A stretch of 64,000 bases of DNA from Streptomyces sp. NBC_00659 (GCF_036226925.1 NZ_CP109031.1:2666001-2730000), one strand, 5' to 3'; numbered from the stretch's first letter, positions 34,064 to 43,535 are shown. A program made the numbers and translations. Notes: generated by a model from the letters alone, not told the origin.

Positions 34064-34513
34064 TCACGCCCGGCGTCCGGCCCGCCGGCGTACCAGGCGG
34101 AGCAGTTCGGTCGTGTGGCCGCGCCTGGCCCAGGCGATCAGGCCGAGCGGCAGCATCAGGATCAGCGGGGTCGCCACGTACGGGCCGTGGACGACGGTGA
34201 CGTTGACGATGAACGCACCGACCATCAGAGCGCTCAGTGCCAGCGCGGCCACCGAGTCCAGCAGCGGGATCAACAGGGCCAGGCCTCCGGCGAGTTCGAG
34301 CGCGCCGATGATGTACATGCCGGCGTGGCCCCAGCCCAGCTTGTCGAACGACTCCGTCGCCGAAGGGTGGGCGATCAGCTTCGGAAGGGCACTCGCGAAC
34401 GCGTAGAAGAGGCCGAGGACGACCTGGAGGGCGGTCAGGGAGATCCGGGCGGCACGGGAGCGGGGCCTGAGGGCGGCACGGGTGGTGGTGAGGGGGACGG
34501 CGGTCTCGGACAC
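34064..34513 (-). CDS. DoxX family membrane protein
   Basis: 149 residues, four helices. It fits DoxX-like proteins: ALQVVLGLFYAFASALPKL, ESFDKLGWGHAGMYIIGALELAGG, LLIPLLDSVAALALSALMVGAFI and LPLGLIAWARRG. Members join oxidase or redox membrane complexes, but this small type has no assigned role. GTG 34513 has AGGAG eight bases upstream. It is a single gene, downstream of nothing on its own strand, since the methyltransferase ends about 100 bases upstream. Confidence 0.85.
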   Translation of the reverse strand: MSETAVPLTTTRAALRPRSRAARISLTALQVVLGLFYAFASALPKLIAHPSATESFDKLGWGHAGMYIIGALELAGGLALLIPLLDSVAALALSALMVGAFIVNVTVVHGPYVATPLILMLPLGLIAWARRGHTTELLRLVRRRAGRRA

Positions 34514-34619
34514 GGTGGTCTCCTGTGGGAAGCGGTGGCTGCTTTCACAGAGGTAGACCTGGGGCCTGCCGGGAACTCATCGGCGCTGAACGGGTTTTGT
34601 CGCGCCCGGCGGCCGCCGC

Positions 34620-35312
34620 TCACCCCTTCACGGCCCTCACCTTCACGGCCCTCACCCATATCCCGTCGTCCGTCAGATACCGGTCGACCTTGAGCCCCGC
34701 CTCCGCCAGCGCCTCCTCGAATGCCTCCTTCGTCAAAGGGCGGGACAGAAACGTCTGGGTCCAGGTGGCGTCCGGGAACGTGTACTCCGCGCGCACCGAG
34801 TCGACCCCGTCCCCCACCGGCTCGGTGGACAGGATGCGCACGACGAATCCGGACGGGTCGGCGCGCTCGCGCGGAACATCGGTGTGGTAGTTCTCGCCCT
34901 CGCGCTGGATCAGCACACAGCCGTCGTCCGCGACATGGCGGGCGCAGGTGTCCAGGAGTGCCCGTCGCACCCGGACGTCCCCGGCGTGCACGAGGAACGA
35001 CGCCAGCAGCACGACGTCGAACGTCTCGCCGAGGTCGAGGTCCTCGATGCTGCTGCGTATGCGGCGCGCCCCTCGGACGTGCTCCAGCATCTCGGCGGAC
35101 TCGTCCACCGCCGTGACCGCGAAACCGAGTTCCAGGAGCGGGTGGGTCATCCGGCCGACCCCGCTGCCCAGCTCCAGGATGTGGCAGGCGGCGGGTACGG
35201 CCGCGGTGATGATGTCCGGTTCGGTTCCGACGGGCAGACGGGTGTAGAGCTCGACCGCGCAGCCGTCCGGTGTGATGGCACCCGGTCCCGTGCCCTCGTA
35301 TCCCTGACGCAT
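34620..35312 (-). CDS. SAM-dependent methyltransferase, class I
   Basis: 230 residues. Motif I is HILELGSGVGRMTHPLLELG, motif II VTAVDESAEMLEHV, motif III TFDVVLLASFLVHAGD, followed by a family-typical VLIQREGENYHTDVPRE stretch; small-molecule type. ATG 35312 is preferred because GAGGATC precedes it by five to six bases; the ATG at 35324 would add four residues. The last residues repeat VRAVKVRAVKG from a 15-base duplication near the stop. The substrate is unknown. Confidence 0.85.
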   Translation of the reverse strand: MRQGYEGTGPGAITPDGCAVELYTRLPVGTEPDIITAAVPAACHILELGSGVGRMTHPLLELGFAVTAVDESAEMLEHVRGARRIRSSIEDLDLGETFDVVLLASFLVHAGDVRVRRALLDTCARHVADDGCVLIQREGENYHTDVPRERADPSGFVVRILSTEPVGDGVDSVRAEYTFPDATWTQTFLSRPLTKEAFEEALAEAGLKVDRYLTDDGIWVRAVKVRAVKG

Positions 35313-35430
35313 TTCGATCCTCATACCCGTCCAACGGACGGCTTCCGCAAGCCCGTTCCTCTCCCCGGTCACTCGTTCGGGTGACATGTTCGAGGGGCAT
35401 CCGTCCGAGTCCGGGGTCCGGCGGGAGGGA

Positions 35431-36417
35431 CTACAGCGCGAACCAGCCCCGTCCTCCGTACCAATGCCCGCCCGCGCGCAGATGATCGACCACCGCGCGC
35501 TCCACACTGTTGCGCCGCGGCAGTTCGTCGAGCGGGAGCTCCGGATCACCGAAGACGAAGCCGACGGGCATCGTGTCGTCCGGGGTCCTCTCCTCGTGCA
35601 CCAGGTGGAAGCGGTCCTGGAAGCGAATGATGTTGGAGTCGGCCGGCAGATAGCGCTTGAGCTGCGGGTCGAGCAGCCAGGAGTCGCAGACGGCTGTCCC
35701 GTGGCGCTCCTCGGGGTAGTGGCAGGCGAAGAACTCCCGCGCCAGGGCGAGCGAACGGTCGCACGCGGCCGGGGAGAGCGGGCCGCGGAAGTCGGCGATG
35801 TGCAGGCTCAGGCAGGGGGCGCCGGGGTCCAGGGCCTGCCCCGCCGCCTCGGCGGCACCTGCCGTGCGCCGCCCCAGCAGGACGCGCTGGAACTGGAGCC
35901 GGCCCAGCTGGAACAGTTCGCCGTGGAAGTGCAGGGCGATCCACCAGGGGAACAGCAGTCCGGGGCCGCCGGCCCGTCTGTGGTGCACGGACACATGACG
36001 GCCGAGGTCGGCGAGTGTGCGCCGCGAGACGTCCTCGGGCACCCCGCGCTCCCGGTGATGGGCGCGGACGTACGGAAGCGCCGCTATGAAGACGTACAGA
36101 GGGAAGCAGCGCCCGAGAAGTCCCGTCGTCGCGGGAAAGACGGGCGGCTCCCAGCCCTTCCCTATGTCCCCCATGTCCCGCACGAAGCGGGTGACGCAGC
36201 GCGCGAGGAGGGTCATGGCCTCCGGATCGGCGGCGAACCGGGCCCGCAGCGCGACGAGTTCGTTGATGTGTTCATGAGGCACGGACAGGTCGAGCAGGAT
36301 GTCCGGCAACGCGTCGGCGTCCGGGAGCGCCGCTTCCCGAAGATCGGAACTCTCGCTCTCCAGGTCTCGCAGCCACTCGGCGGTCCTCGCGTCCGCCCGC
36401 AGCGTCCTCAGCAGCAC
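35431..36417 (-). CDS. Acyltransferase-domain (GNAT-like, NAT_N/GNAT_C) protein
   Basis: 328 residues, soluble. The protein fits the actinobacterial family with an N-terminal helical domain (AEWLRDLESESSDLREAALPD) and a C-terminal acyltransferase-like domain (CLSLHIADFRGPLSPAACD, FFACHYPEERHGTAVCDSWLL, ADSNIIRFQDRFHLV and a short closing AVVDHLRAGGHWY). The reaction is not known. GTG 36417 with GGGGGAGG six bases before it is the start. It is divergent from the small membrane protein gene across about 90 bases that contain a TTGGTG-TACGTT promoter for the latter. Confidence 0.78.
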   Translation of the reverse strand: MLLRTLRADARTAEWLRDLESESSDLREAALPDADALPDILLDLSVPHEHINELVALRARFAADPEAMTLLARCVTRFVRDMGDIGKGWEPPVFPATTGLLGRCFPLYVFIAALPYVRAHHRERGVPEDVSRRTLADLGRHVSVHHRRAGGPGLLFPWWIALHFHGELFQLGRLQFQRVLLGRRTAGAAEAAGQALDPGAPCLSLHIADFRGPLSPAACDRSLALAREFFACHYPEERHGTAVCDSWLLDPQLKRYLPADSNIIRFQDRFHLVHEERTPDDTMPVGFVFGDPELPLDELPRRNSVERAVVDHLRAGGHWYGGRGWFAL

Positions 36418-36456
36418 CGTCGCCTCCCCCGGCGGCCGTCGCCCGACCGCTCTCCC

Positions 36457-36486
36457 TTGGTGAACGTGCACCACGAAGAGTACGTT
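36457..36486 (+). promoter_or_regulatory. Candidate promoter for the small membrane protein gene
   Basis: TTGGTG (36457-36462), an 18-base spacer and TACGTT (36481-36486) fit a vegetative Streptomyces promoter. It would give a leader of about 17 bases with TAGGAG before the gene. Confidence 0.45.
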
Positions 36487-36509
36487 TCCTCGTAGGAGTG
36501 GTGATCCTG

Positions 36510-36821
36510 ATGCGTACGGGCAGTGAACCGGTGACAGCGCGCAGTGCTCTGCGCATGCGCTTCTGGCTGAGCGTCTGGGGCCTGATCTGGGCCGTCTTCG
36601 GGACGGTCGCGTTCATCCTGGTGGGGCGGCCGGGGTGGGCGGCCGCGTGTGCCGCGCTGTGGGTGATCGTCACGGTCGACATGACCATGATCCTTCGGCA
36701 CATCAGGCAGGGCCCGCACTACCAGCCGGGCCGTGACGTCCCACCGTACGAGCCCGTGGACGACCGGCGCGTGTACCGGCCGCCGGAGCGCCGCCGGCCG
36801 TCGAGGCCGTCGCACCCCTGA
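36510..36821 (+). CDS. Small two-helix membrane protein
   Basis: 103 residues. Two hydrophobic segments (FWLSVWGLIWAVFGTVAFIL and AAACAALWVIVTVDMTMIL) form a hairpin, followed by a basic, proline-rich cytoplasmic tail (PGRDVPPYEPVDDRRVY). I recall similar Streptomyces proteins without function, here named only by topology. ATG 36510 is used with TAGGAG 11 bases upstream; in-frame GTG codons at 36498 and 36501 are too close to that site. It ends at the convergent hairpin at 36876-36898. Confidence 0.75.
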   Translation: MRTGSEPVTARSALRMRFWLSVWGLIWAVFGTVAFILVGRPGWAAACAALWVIVTVDMTMILRHIRQGPHYQPGRDVPPYEPVDDRRVYRPPERRRPSRPSHP

Positions 36822-36875
36822 AACCTCCGAGCGGCCGTGCCGATGCGCGTCGACCGTGCCGATGCGCGTGAAACG

Positions 36876-36898
36876 GCGGAGCGGCCGTGCCGCTCCGC
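36876..36898. terminator. Convergent hairpin terminator
   Basis: GCGGAGCGGC and GCCGCTCCGC pair perfectly over 10 bp around CGT, between the small membrane protein gene and the TPR gene. It can serve both strands. A GCCGATGCGCGT sequence is duplicated beside it. Confidence 0.6.
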
Positions 36899-36907
36899 GC
36901 GGACGCG

Positions 36908-37288
36908 CTACACGTCGAACCGCGCCGCCTGCAGATACTGCGGCTGCGGGTCGAGCGCGGCCGCCAGTCTGAAGTGCCGCTTCGCCTGCTCGGGGCGCCG
37001 CTGGCGCTCGTAGGTCCGGGCGAGCGCGAAGTGCGCGAACGCGTTGTCGGGCTCGCGCTCCAGGACGATCGTGAACTCCAGCTCTGCGGGCCGCAGTTGC
37101 GCGGCGGCGAAGAAGGCACGCGCGCGCAGCAGCCGGGCCGCGGTGTTCTCCGGGTGTGCGGCGATGACAGGGTCGAGCAGCTTCACCGCACCCCGCGGGT
37201 CACGCGCGGCGAGCAGCTGCTCGGCGGCGCGGAAGTCGATGACATGCGTCTCGGGAGTTCGTCCGATCGATCCGCTGGTCTCGGGCAC
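36908..37288 (-). CDS. Tetratricopeptide repeat protein
   Basis: 126 residues, essentially three TPR units: RAAEQLLAARDPRGAVKLLD, ARLLRARAFFAAAQLRPAELEF and AFAHFALARTYERQRRPEQAKRHFRLAAALDP. TPRs are protein-binding scaffolds; the partner is unknown. GTG 37288 with AAGGA eight bases upstream is the start. It lies 50 bases downstream of coaE on the same strand and may be co-transcribed with it. Confidence 0.85.
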   Translation of the reverse strand: MPETSGSIGRTPETHVIDFRAAEQLLAARDPRGAVKLLDPVIAAHPENTAARLLRARAFFAAAQLRPAELEFTIVLEREPDNAFAHFALARTYERQRRPEQAKRHFRLAAALDPQPQYLQAARFDV

Positions 37289-37338
37289 GGCAGAGTCCTT
37301 CCCTCGCTGGAAGGGTTCAACGCCCCTCCGGAGGGACG

Positions 37339-37959
37339 CTATTCCGGGCGCCGCTCCTGGGGGTGGCGGGCTCTGCGCACGAGATCGACCCATACGTCCC
37401 GTACGCGCCGCTCCAGTGTCTCCAGGGGCACGTCGTTGTCGATGACGATGTCCGCGATCGCCAGACGCTTGTCGCGGGAGGCCTGTGCGGCCATGCGCGC
37501 GCGGGCGTCCTCCTCCGTCATGCCGCGCAGGCGGACGAGACGGTCGAGCTGGGTCTCGGGGCGGGCGTCGACGACGATCACGAGGTCGTACAGCGCGGCC
37601 AGGCCGTTCTCCGCGAGCAGGGGTACGTCGTGGACGACGACGGCGTCCTCGGGCGCGGCGTCCTCGAGGGCCCGCGAGCGGGCACCGACCAAGGGGTGCA
37701 CGACCGAGTTCAGGACGGCGAGCTTCGCCGGGTCGGCGAAGACGATCGAGCCGAGCTTCGGCCGGTCCAGGCCGCCGTCCGCGGCGAGGATCTCCTCGCC
37801 GAAGGCGTCGACGACCGCCGCCAGCCCGGGAGTTCCGGGCGCGACGACCTCCCGCGCGATCCTGTCCGCGTCGATCAGCACCGCGCCGTGCGCGACGAGC
37901 AGCCGTGACACTTCGCTCTTGCCGGCGCCGATACCACCGGTCAGGCCCACCTTCAGCAT
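37339..37959 (-). CDS. coaE: Dephospho-CoA kinase
   Basis: 206 residues. Walker [14 protein letters not shown] is near residue 5, then [10 protein letters not shown], the substrate-binding [12 protein letters not shown] and [12 protein letters not shown], and the LID region [23 protein letters not shown]. It phosphorylates dephospho-CoA at the 3'-hydroxyl, the last step of coenzyme A synthesis. ATG 37959 starts exactly at MLKVGLTGG, standard for the family. The neighbourhood (coaE near rpsA, uvrB and polA) is the conserved actinobacterial order. Confidence 0.96.
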   Translation of the reverse strand: MLKVGLTGGIGAGKSEVSRLLVAHGAVLIDADRIAREVVAPGTPGLAAVVDAFGEEILAADGGLDRPKLGSIVFADPAKLAVLNSVVHPLVGARSRALEDAAPEDAVVVHDVPLLAENGLAALYDLVIVVDARPETQLDRLVRLRGMTEEDARARMAAQASRDKRLAIADIVIDNDVPLETLERRVRDVWVDLVRRARHPQERRPE

Positions 37960-38034
37960 GCCCCGCAGCTTAGGCCCTGCCACTGACAGGCTCTCCGCCC
38001 GGGAACCCGGAAGTCCCGGGAGCCCGAAAGGGGG

Positions 38035-38973
38035 TCAGGCGTCTCCTTCGCGTTCCGCCAGGAAGCGCTCGAACTCCTGGCCGATCTCGTCCGCCGAGGG
38101 GATGTCCACCGGTTCCGCGAGCATGTTGCCGCGGGTCTCGGCGCCCGCGGCGGCGTCGTACTGGTGCTCAAGGCCCTGGACGAGCGCGACGAGTTCCTCG
38201 TCGCCCTCCTGGATCTGGCGGTCGATCTCCGTCTGGGTGCGGTGCGCCTCGGTCCGCAGGCCGTGCGCTATCCCGGGGAGCACCAGGCCGGTCGCGGCCG
38301 TGATGGACTCCAGGACGGTCAGCGCCGCGTCCGGGTACGGGGAGCGCGCGATGTAGTGGGGCACATGCGCGGCGACACCGAGAACGTCGTGACCGGCCTC
38401 CATGAGGCGGTACTCGATCAGCGACTCGGCGCTTCCGGGGACCTGCGCCTCGTCGAAGGGGCTGCGGTGGCCGGGCACCAGGTCGGTGCGGTTGCCGTGC
38501 GGGGTGAGGCCCACCGGGCGCGTGTGCGGGACGCCCATGGGGATGCCGTGGAAGTTCACGCAGAGGCGGACTCCGAGCCGCTCCACGATCTGCTGGACAG
38601 CGGCGGCGAAGCGCTCCCACTCGGTGTCCGGCTCGGGGCCCGACAACAGCAGGAAGGGCGCGCCGGTGGCGTCCTGCACGAGCCTCACCTCGAGGGTCGG
38701 CTCCTCGTACTCGGCCCAGCGGTCGCGCTTGAACGTCAGCAGCGGACGGCGGGCGCGATAGTCCACGAGCCGGTCATGGTCGAAACGGGCCACGACCTGG
38801 TGGGGCAGCGAGTCGAGCACCCGGTCGACGATCTGCTCGCCGGTTTCGCCCGCGTCGATGTATCCGTCGAAGTGGTAGAGCATGACAAGACCGGCCGACT
38901 CCTGGGCGAGCGCCATGTCGACCACGGCCAGCCCCTTCGGCTCCCATGCGTACAAACCCTGCGGATCAAGCAC
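38035..38973 (-). CDS. PAC2-family protein
   Basis: 312 residues, PAC2 family (proteasome assembly chaperone-like, common in actinobacteria, which have a proteasome). Marks are [83 protein letters not shown] and the coiled C terminus ([20 protein letters not shown]). The GTG start at 38973 has a GGAGGAG site. It could assist proteasome or protein-complex assembly; the function in bacteria is not established. A perfect 18-bp hairpin lies upstream, ending the monoamine oxidase transcript. Confidence 0.87.
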   Translation of the reverse strand: MLDPQGLYAWEPKGLAVVDMALAQESAGLVMLYHFDGYIDAGETGEQIVDRVLDSLPHQVVARFDHDRLVDYRARRPLLTFKRDRWAEYEEPTLEVRLVQDATGAPFLLLSGPEPDTEWERFAAAVQQIVERLGVRLCVNFHGIPMGVPHTRPVGLTPHGNRTDLVPGHRSPFDEAQVPGSAESLIEYRLMEAGHDVLGVAAHVPHYIARSPYPDAALTVLESITAATGLVLPGIAHGLRTEAHRTQTEIDRQIQEGDEELVALVQGLEHQYDAAAGAETRGNMLAEPVDIPSADEIGQEFERFLAEREGDA

Positions 38974-39008
38974 TGTGACCGCTCCTCCTCGTGTTCGTAC
39001 TGCACAAC

Positions 39009-39050
39009 GTGGTGCGGAGCACGGACATTCCCGTCCGTGCTCCGCACCAC
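39009..39050 (-). terminator. Perfect 18-bp hairpin after the monoamine oxidase gene
   Basis: GTGGTGCGGAGCACGGAC (39009-39026) pairs with its complement (39033-39050) around ATTCCC. There is no T tract. Its strength and position, 100 bases after the oxidase stop, fit a Streptomyces terminator. Confidence 0.7.
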
Positions 39051-39149
39051 TGCCTCATGCCGGTCCATCGGCCTCCCCGAGCGGCCGGAAGGCGTTCAGG
39101 GGACACTGGGGCACCATCGGCCGACCGCCACCAGCACAGCACACGGGTG

Positions 39150-40757
39150 TTACGAGGACAGCACGCGCGCGTGCAGCGCGGTGACGGCGTTGCGGGCGGA
39201 CGTGAAGGCGCCGTGCTGCCAGGCGTCGGCGTAGCTGAGCCAGTCGCCCGCGAAGTAGACCCGCCCGGTGGGCCGGTTCAACGGCTTGTAGCGGACGTCA
39301 TCGGGCCCGCCGGGGGTGTTGTGCCAGGCGCCTTCCAGGTGCGGGGTCTGGCGCCAGTGGTGGGAGAAGGACGAGTCGAGTTCGGTGCGGTACTTCTCGC
39401 CGTAGATCTTCACGCCGGCGGCCACCGCGCGCTTCTCGCGCTCCTTGGGGGTGAGCTTCGCGTACGAGTCGGCGTCGGAGCCGTAGTTGTAGTAGCCGAT
39501 CATGACTCCGCGCCGGCCGTGGAAGCCGTACGAGGGGTGCCAGATGTGGGTGACGTCCATGTCGGTCTCGGTGATGCCGCCGTAGATCCGGTGGTCGAGC
39601 TCCCACCAGCGGGACCGGTATTCGAGACCGATCTTGCCCGCGGACTGCGGGGTGATGGCCTCCAGTGCGCTCTGGACTCCGGAGCCGAGGTTGTGCGGGA
39701 TCCTGGCGAGGATGTTGGGCGGCAGGGCGCCGATGCAGAAGTCGGCGTCCAGGGTCCTGGTGCGCCCGCCCTGGGTGTACGTGACGGTGACGCCGTCCCC
39801 CTTGTCGGTGATCCGGGAGACCGCCGCTCCGGTACGGATGCGGTGGGCCCCGATCGCCCTGGTGAGCGCCTTGGGTATCTGGTCCATGCCGCCCACCGGC
39901 TGGAACATCAGCATCGCCTGATCGAATTCGAACTCGAAGGAGAAGTACCGGCCGACACCGGAGGCGAAGACCTCGGAGGCGCTCGGGACGTCACCGAGGA
40001 GCACGCCCGGGGTCCCGGCGGCGGCGGGGACGGTGGTGTAGCCGCGGCGCGGACCTCCCTCATAGGTGAGCTTGTCGCCGAGTTCGCCGAAGTCCTTGAG
40101 GAACTCGACGAGCCTCTCCTGGTCGGCGGCCGTCAGCTCCTTGTCCAGGGCACCCTTGTCGGTGGCCTTGGCCAGCAACTCGGAGACGTAGCCGTAGACG
40201 TCGGCCTTCGCGGTCCGGTGACGCATCGGCCTGGTCATGCCGGCCGACTCGTTGTACATGTACGCGTCCGCGTTCGTATTCGTGAACACTTCGACGGGGA
40301 CGCCGAGTTCACGGCAGTAGTCGAGGGTGACCATCCACTGCGGGAGGCGGGCCGGACCCGCGTTCATGTACTGACCCTCACCGAACCGGGCCGTCTGCGT
40401 GTTGCCGTACAGGTCGGTGGTCGAATCACCGCCGCGCACGGTGAAGTTGCGGCCACCGGTGCGGTCTCTCGCCTCCAGGACCGTACAGTCGTAGCCCGCC
40501 TTGCCGAGCTCGTACGCGGAGGCGAGACCCGCGATGCCGCCGCCTACGATCACGACCTTCGCGGCCCCCCTCCCGGAGAGCGTGAAATCGCCCTGCTTCG
40601 GTGCACGGAAGGGCTGTTCGCGCTGGGCGGCCTGCGCGGCGGGCGCAAGGCCGAGGGCTCCCATGGTGGCGAACATCGCGCCCGCGCCGCCGGTCAGACC
40701 GACGTTGCGCAGGAACGCCCGCCGGCTCGCCGCTGTCGATCGCTCGTATGCTGCCAT
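39150..40757 (-). CDS. Tat-exported flavin monoamine oxidase
   Basis: 535 residues. A twin-arginine signal (SRRAFLRN at 11-18, then a hydrophobic GGAGAMFATMGALGLAPAAQA) directs export of the folded protein. The mature part is a flavin amine oxidase: VVIVGGGIAGLASAYELG with EARDRTGGR (FAD), FGEGQYMNAGPARLP, QPVGGMDQIPKAL near 315, and the closing GRVYFAGDWLSYADAWQHGAF. It oxidises amines or amino acids to imines with H2O2. ATG 40757 has GAGGGGAG 8 bases before it. It is divergent from the beta-helix protein gene. Confidence 0.9.
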   Translation of the reverse strand: MAAYERSTAASRRAFLRNVGLTGGAGAMFATMGALGLAPAAQAAQREQPFRAPKQGDFTLSGRGAAKVVIVGGGIAGLASAYELGKAGYDCTVLEARDRTGGRNFTVRGGDSTTDLYGNTQTARFGEGQYMNAGPARLPQWMVTLDYCRELGVPVEVFTNTNADAYMYNESAGMTRPMRHRTAKADVYGYVSELLAKATDKGALDKELTAADQERLVEFLKDFGELGDKLTYEGGPRRGYTTVPAAAGTPGVLLGDVPSASEVFASGVGRYFSFEFEFDQAMLMFQPVGGMDQIPKALTRAIGAHRIRTGAAVSRITDKGDGVTVTYTQGGRTRTLDADFCIGALPPNILARIPHNLGSGVQSALEAITPQSAGKIGLEYRSRWWELDHRIYGGITETDMDVTHIWHPSYGFHGRRGVMIGYYNYGSDADSYAKLTPKEREKRAVAAGVKIYGEKYRTELDSSFSHHWRQTPHLEGAWHNTPGGPDDVRYKPLNRPTGRVYFAGDWLSYADAWQHGAFTSARNAVTALHARVLSS

Positions 40758-40878
40758 GCCTTCGACTCCCCTCACGATCTTGAATGACCCGGGGATCCTG
40801 GCAACGGCCTGTTACAGCCCTGCAGTTACTCGTGTATCCGACACGTTTCTCTCCTCGCACACCGGCCTGGTCCAGACC

Positions 40879-40907
40879 TTGACGCGGACCTGCAACCTCC
40901 CTACGTT
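40879..40907 (+). promoter_or_regulatory. Candidate promoter for the beta-helix protein gene
   Basis: TTGACG (40879-40884), a 17-base spacer and TACGTT (40902-40907) give a good vegetative promoter match about 70 bases before the ATG. Confidence 0.5.
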
Positions 40908-40975
40908 CATATAGGCACCCCAAGTTCATGTACAAGAACAAGCTTCTTGCGAACCGACGGGAAGGTCACCCCCAC

Positions 40976-41938
40976 ATGCGCATCCGACGCACGCTTCTCA
41001 TTCCCCTGCTCGGCGCGACAGCGGTCACGGCCGTGGCGCCGTCGACAGCGCTTTCGGCGAACGCGGCCCAGGTCATCGAGGTATCCACCGCCGCCCAGCT
41101 GAAGTCCGCCCTCACCTCGGCCGCCCCCGGCGGCACGATCCACCTCGCGGACGGCACGTACACCGGCAACTTCAAGGCGACGAAGGCCGCGGGCGCGGGC
41201 TCCCGCATCACCCTCAGCGGCTCCTCGAAGGCCGTCCTCACGGCGGGCGGCGGCTACGGACTGCACCTCAACGGCGCCTCGTACTGGACGGTCCAGGGCA
41301 TCACCGTCACCGGCGGTCAGAAGGGCATCATGATCGACTCGGCGAAGGGTGTCGTCGTCGACAGGGTCACCGTCCACGGCCTCGACATGGAGGGCGTCCA
41401 CTTCCGCAACTCCAGCACGGACGGTGTGATCAGCAACTCGAAGATCTACGACACCGGCAACGACGGCCGCGGCATGGGCGAGGGCGTGTACGTGGGCACG
41501 GCCGGCGGGACCTCGGACAAGAGCGACCGCATCCAGATCACCGGCAACACGATCGGACCGGACGTGGGCGGCGAGAACGTCGACATCAAGGAAGGCACGA
41601 CGGGGGCGCGCGTCACCGGCAACACCTTCGACGGCAGCGGCCTGACCGGCGCCAACTACGACGACTCCTGGGTCGACGTGAAGGGCAACGATGTCCTCGT
41701 GGAGAACAACAAGGGCACGGCCACGACGAACGACGGCTACGAGACCCACACCCAGCAGTCCGGCTGGGGCTGCGGCACGGTGTTCCGGGGCAACACCTCG
41801 GACCTGCGGGGCGCCACGGGCGACAAGCAACTGGCGGTCAACGTCACCAACTACGGCACCGACTGCAGGACCACCGTGTACACCTCGAACACGGTGACGG
41901 GCGGCAAGGGGCTCACCAACATCACGGTGACGCCCTGA
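40976..41938 (+). CDS. Secreted right-handed beta-helix protein (pectate-lyase-like)
   Basis: 320 residues. The signal peptide (RIRRTLLIPLLGATAVTAVAP, cleaved near SANAA) precedes a right-handed parallel beta-helix: AADGTYTG-like turns such as HLADGTYTGNFKATK, then repeated NGASYWTVQGITVTGG, VVVDRVTVHGLDMEGVHF and NTFDGSGLTGANYDDSWVDVK rungs. Such proteins are polysaccharide lyases or adhesins; I cannot place catalytic residues with certainty. The C-terminal half is tightly packed with two cysteine pairs (GWGCGTVF and GTDCRTTV) that may form a disulfide. It ends at a very strong terminator. Confidence 0.87.
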   Translation: MRIRRTLLIPLLGATAVTAVAPSTALSANAAQVIEVSTAAQLKSALTSAAPGGTIHLADGTYTGNFKATKAAGAGSRITLSGSSKAVLTAGGGYGLHLNGASYWTVQGITVTGGQKGIMIDSAKGVVVDRVTVHGLDMEGVHFRNSSTDGVISNSKIYDTGNDGRGMGEGVYVGTAGGTSDKSDRIQITGNTIGPDVGGENVDIKEGTTGARVTGNTFDGSGLTGANYDDSWVDVKGNDVLVENNKGTATTNDGYETHTQQSGWGCGTVFRGNTSDLRGATGDKQLAVNVTNYGTDCRTTVYTSNTVTGGKGLTNITVTP

Positions 41939-41964
41939 CACCCTCCCGGAGAACGACCCCCATG

Positions 41965-42001
41965 GAAGTGGGCCCGCACCGAATCGGTGCGGGCCCACTT
42001 C
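41965..42001. terminator. Bidirectional terminator between the beta-helix gene and rpsA
   Basis: GAAGTGGGCCCGCACC (41965-41980) and its complement (41986-42001) form a perfect 16-bp stem with a five-base loop, followed by TTTC on the plus strand. Both converging genes end within 30 bases of it. Confidence 0.85.
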
Positions 42002-42029
42002 TTTCAGCTACTTGCTAGCGGTGAGCTTT

Positions 42030-43535
42030 TCAGCTCTGGCCGCCGGCGAGCTTCTCGCGGAGGGCGGCAAGCGCCTCGTCCGACGCCAGGGCGCCGGAGT
42101 TGTCGTCCGACTCCGAGGAGTACGAACCGCCGCCGCCACCGGACGCGGCCGGAGCCGCGCTGGAGGTGCTGGCACCCTCGGCCTCGGCCTGCGCGTCGGC
42201 CTCGCGGGACTTGATGACCTGAGCCTGGTGCTGCTCGAAGCGCTGCTGCGCCTCGGCGTACTGCGTCTCCCACACCTCACGCTGGGACTCGAAGCCCTCG
42301 AGCCAGTCGTTGGTCTCGGGGTCGAAGCCCTCGGGGTAGATGTAGTTGCCCTGGTCGTCGTACGACGCGGCCATGCCGTACAGGGTCGGGTCGAACTCGA
42401 CCGACGCCGGGTCGGCACCGAAGGCCTCGTTGGCCTGCTTCAGCGAGAGGCTGATGCGGCGGCGCTCGAGGTCGATGTCGATGACCTTGACGAAGATCTC
42501 GTCGTTGACCTGGACGACCTGCTCCGGGATCTCCACGTGGCGCTCGGCCAGCTCGGAGATGTGGACCAGACCCTCGATGCCCTCGTCCACGCGGACGAAC
42601 GCACCGAACGGGACGAGCTTCGTGACCTTACCCGGGACGACCTGACCGATCTGGTGCGTCCGGGCGAACTGCTGCCACGGGTCTTCCTGCGTCGCCTTGA
42701 GCGACAGCGAGACACGCTCGCGGTCCATGTCGACGTCGAGGACCTCGACGGTGACTTCCTGGCCGACCTCGACAACCTCGGAGGGGTGGTCGATGTGCTT
42801 CCAGGAGAGCTCGGAGACGTGCACCAGACCGTCGACGCCACCCAGGTCCACGAAGGCACCGAAGTTGACGATCGAGGAGACGACGCCGGAGCGGACCTGA
42901 CCCTTCTGGAGGGTGGTGAGGAACGTCTGGCGGACCTCGGACTGGGTCTGCTCCAGCCAGGCACGGCGGGACAGGACCACGTTGTTGCGGTTCTTGTCCA
43001 GCTCGATGATCTTGGCCTCGAGCTCCTTGCCCACGTAGGGCTGGAGGTCGCGGACACGGCGCATCTCGACGAGAGAAGCCGGCAGGAAGCCACGGAGGCC
43101 GATGTCGAGGATGAGTCCACCCTTGACGACCTCGATGACGGTGCCGGTGACGATGCCGTCCTCTTCCTTGATCTTCTCGATGGTGCCCCAGGCGCGCTCG
43201 TACTGGGCGCGCTTCTTCGAGAGGATCAGGCGGCCTTCCTTGTCCTCCTTCTGGAGAACAAGGGCTTCGATCTCGTCGCCGACCTTGACGACCTCGTTCG
43301 GGTCGACGTCGTGCTTGATCGAGAGCTCGCGGCTCGGGATGACACCTTCGGTCTTGTAACCGATGTCGAGCAGGACCTCGTCCCGGTCGACCTTCACGAT
43401 GACGCCGTCGACGATGTCGCCGTCGTTGAAGTACTTGATCGTCTCGTCGATCGCGGCGAGGAATGCTTCCTCGTTACCGATGTCGTTGACCGCTACCTGC
43501 GGCGTGGTAGAGGTGGTCTCGGTGCTGCTCGTCAT
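42030..43535 (-). CDS. rpsA: 30S ribosomal protein S1
   Basis: 501 residues with four S1 (OB) domains: GDIVDGVIVKVDRDEVLLDIG, DGIVTGTVIEVVKGGLILDIG, GQVRSGVVSSIVNFGAFVDLG and GQVVPGKVTKLVPFGAFVRVD. The C-terminal 90 residues are a flexible, Ser/Gly/Asp-rich tail. S1 binds mRNA at the small subunit platform and is essential. ATG 43535 begins MTSSTETTS. A consensus promoter (TTGACC-17-TATGCT) lies at 43737-43765, giving a leader of almost 200 bases, which may hold translational control. Confidence 0.97.
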   Translation of the reverse strand: MTSSTETTSTTPQVAVNDIGNEEAFLAAIDETIKYFNDGDIVDGVIVKVDRDEVLLDIGYKTEGVIPSRELSIKHDVDPNEVVKVGDEIEALVLQKEDKEGRLILSKKRAQYERAWGTIEKIKEEDGIVTGTVIEVVKGGLILDIGLRGFLPASLVEMRRVRDLQPYVGKELEAKIIELDKNRNNVVLSRRAWLEQTQSEVRQTFLTTLQKGQVRSGVVSSIVNFGAFVDLGGVDGLVHVSELSWKHIDHPSEVVEVGQEVTVEVLDVDMDRERVSLSLKATQEDPWQQFARTHQIGQVVPGKVTKLVPFGAFVRVDEGIEGLVHISELAERHVEIPEQVVQVNDEIFVKVIDIDLERRRISLSLKQANEAFGADPASVEFDPTLYGMAASYDDQGNYIYPEGFDPETNDWLEGFESQREVWETQYAEAQQRFEQHQAQVIKSREADAQAEAEGASTSSAAPAASGGGGGSYSSESDDNSGALASDEALAALREKLAGGQS

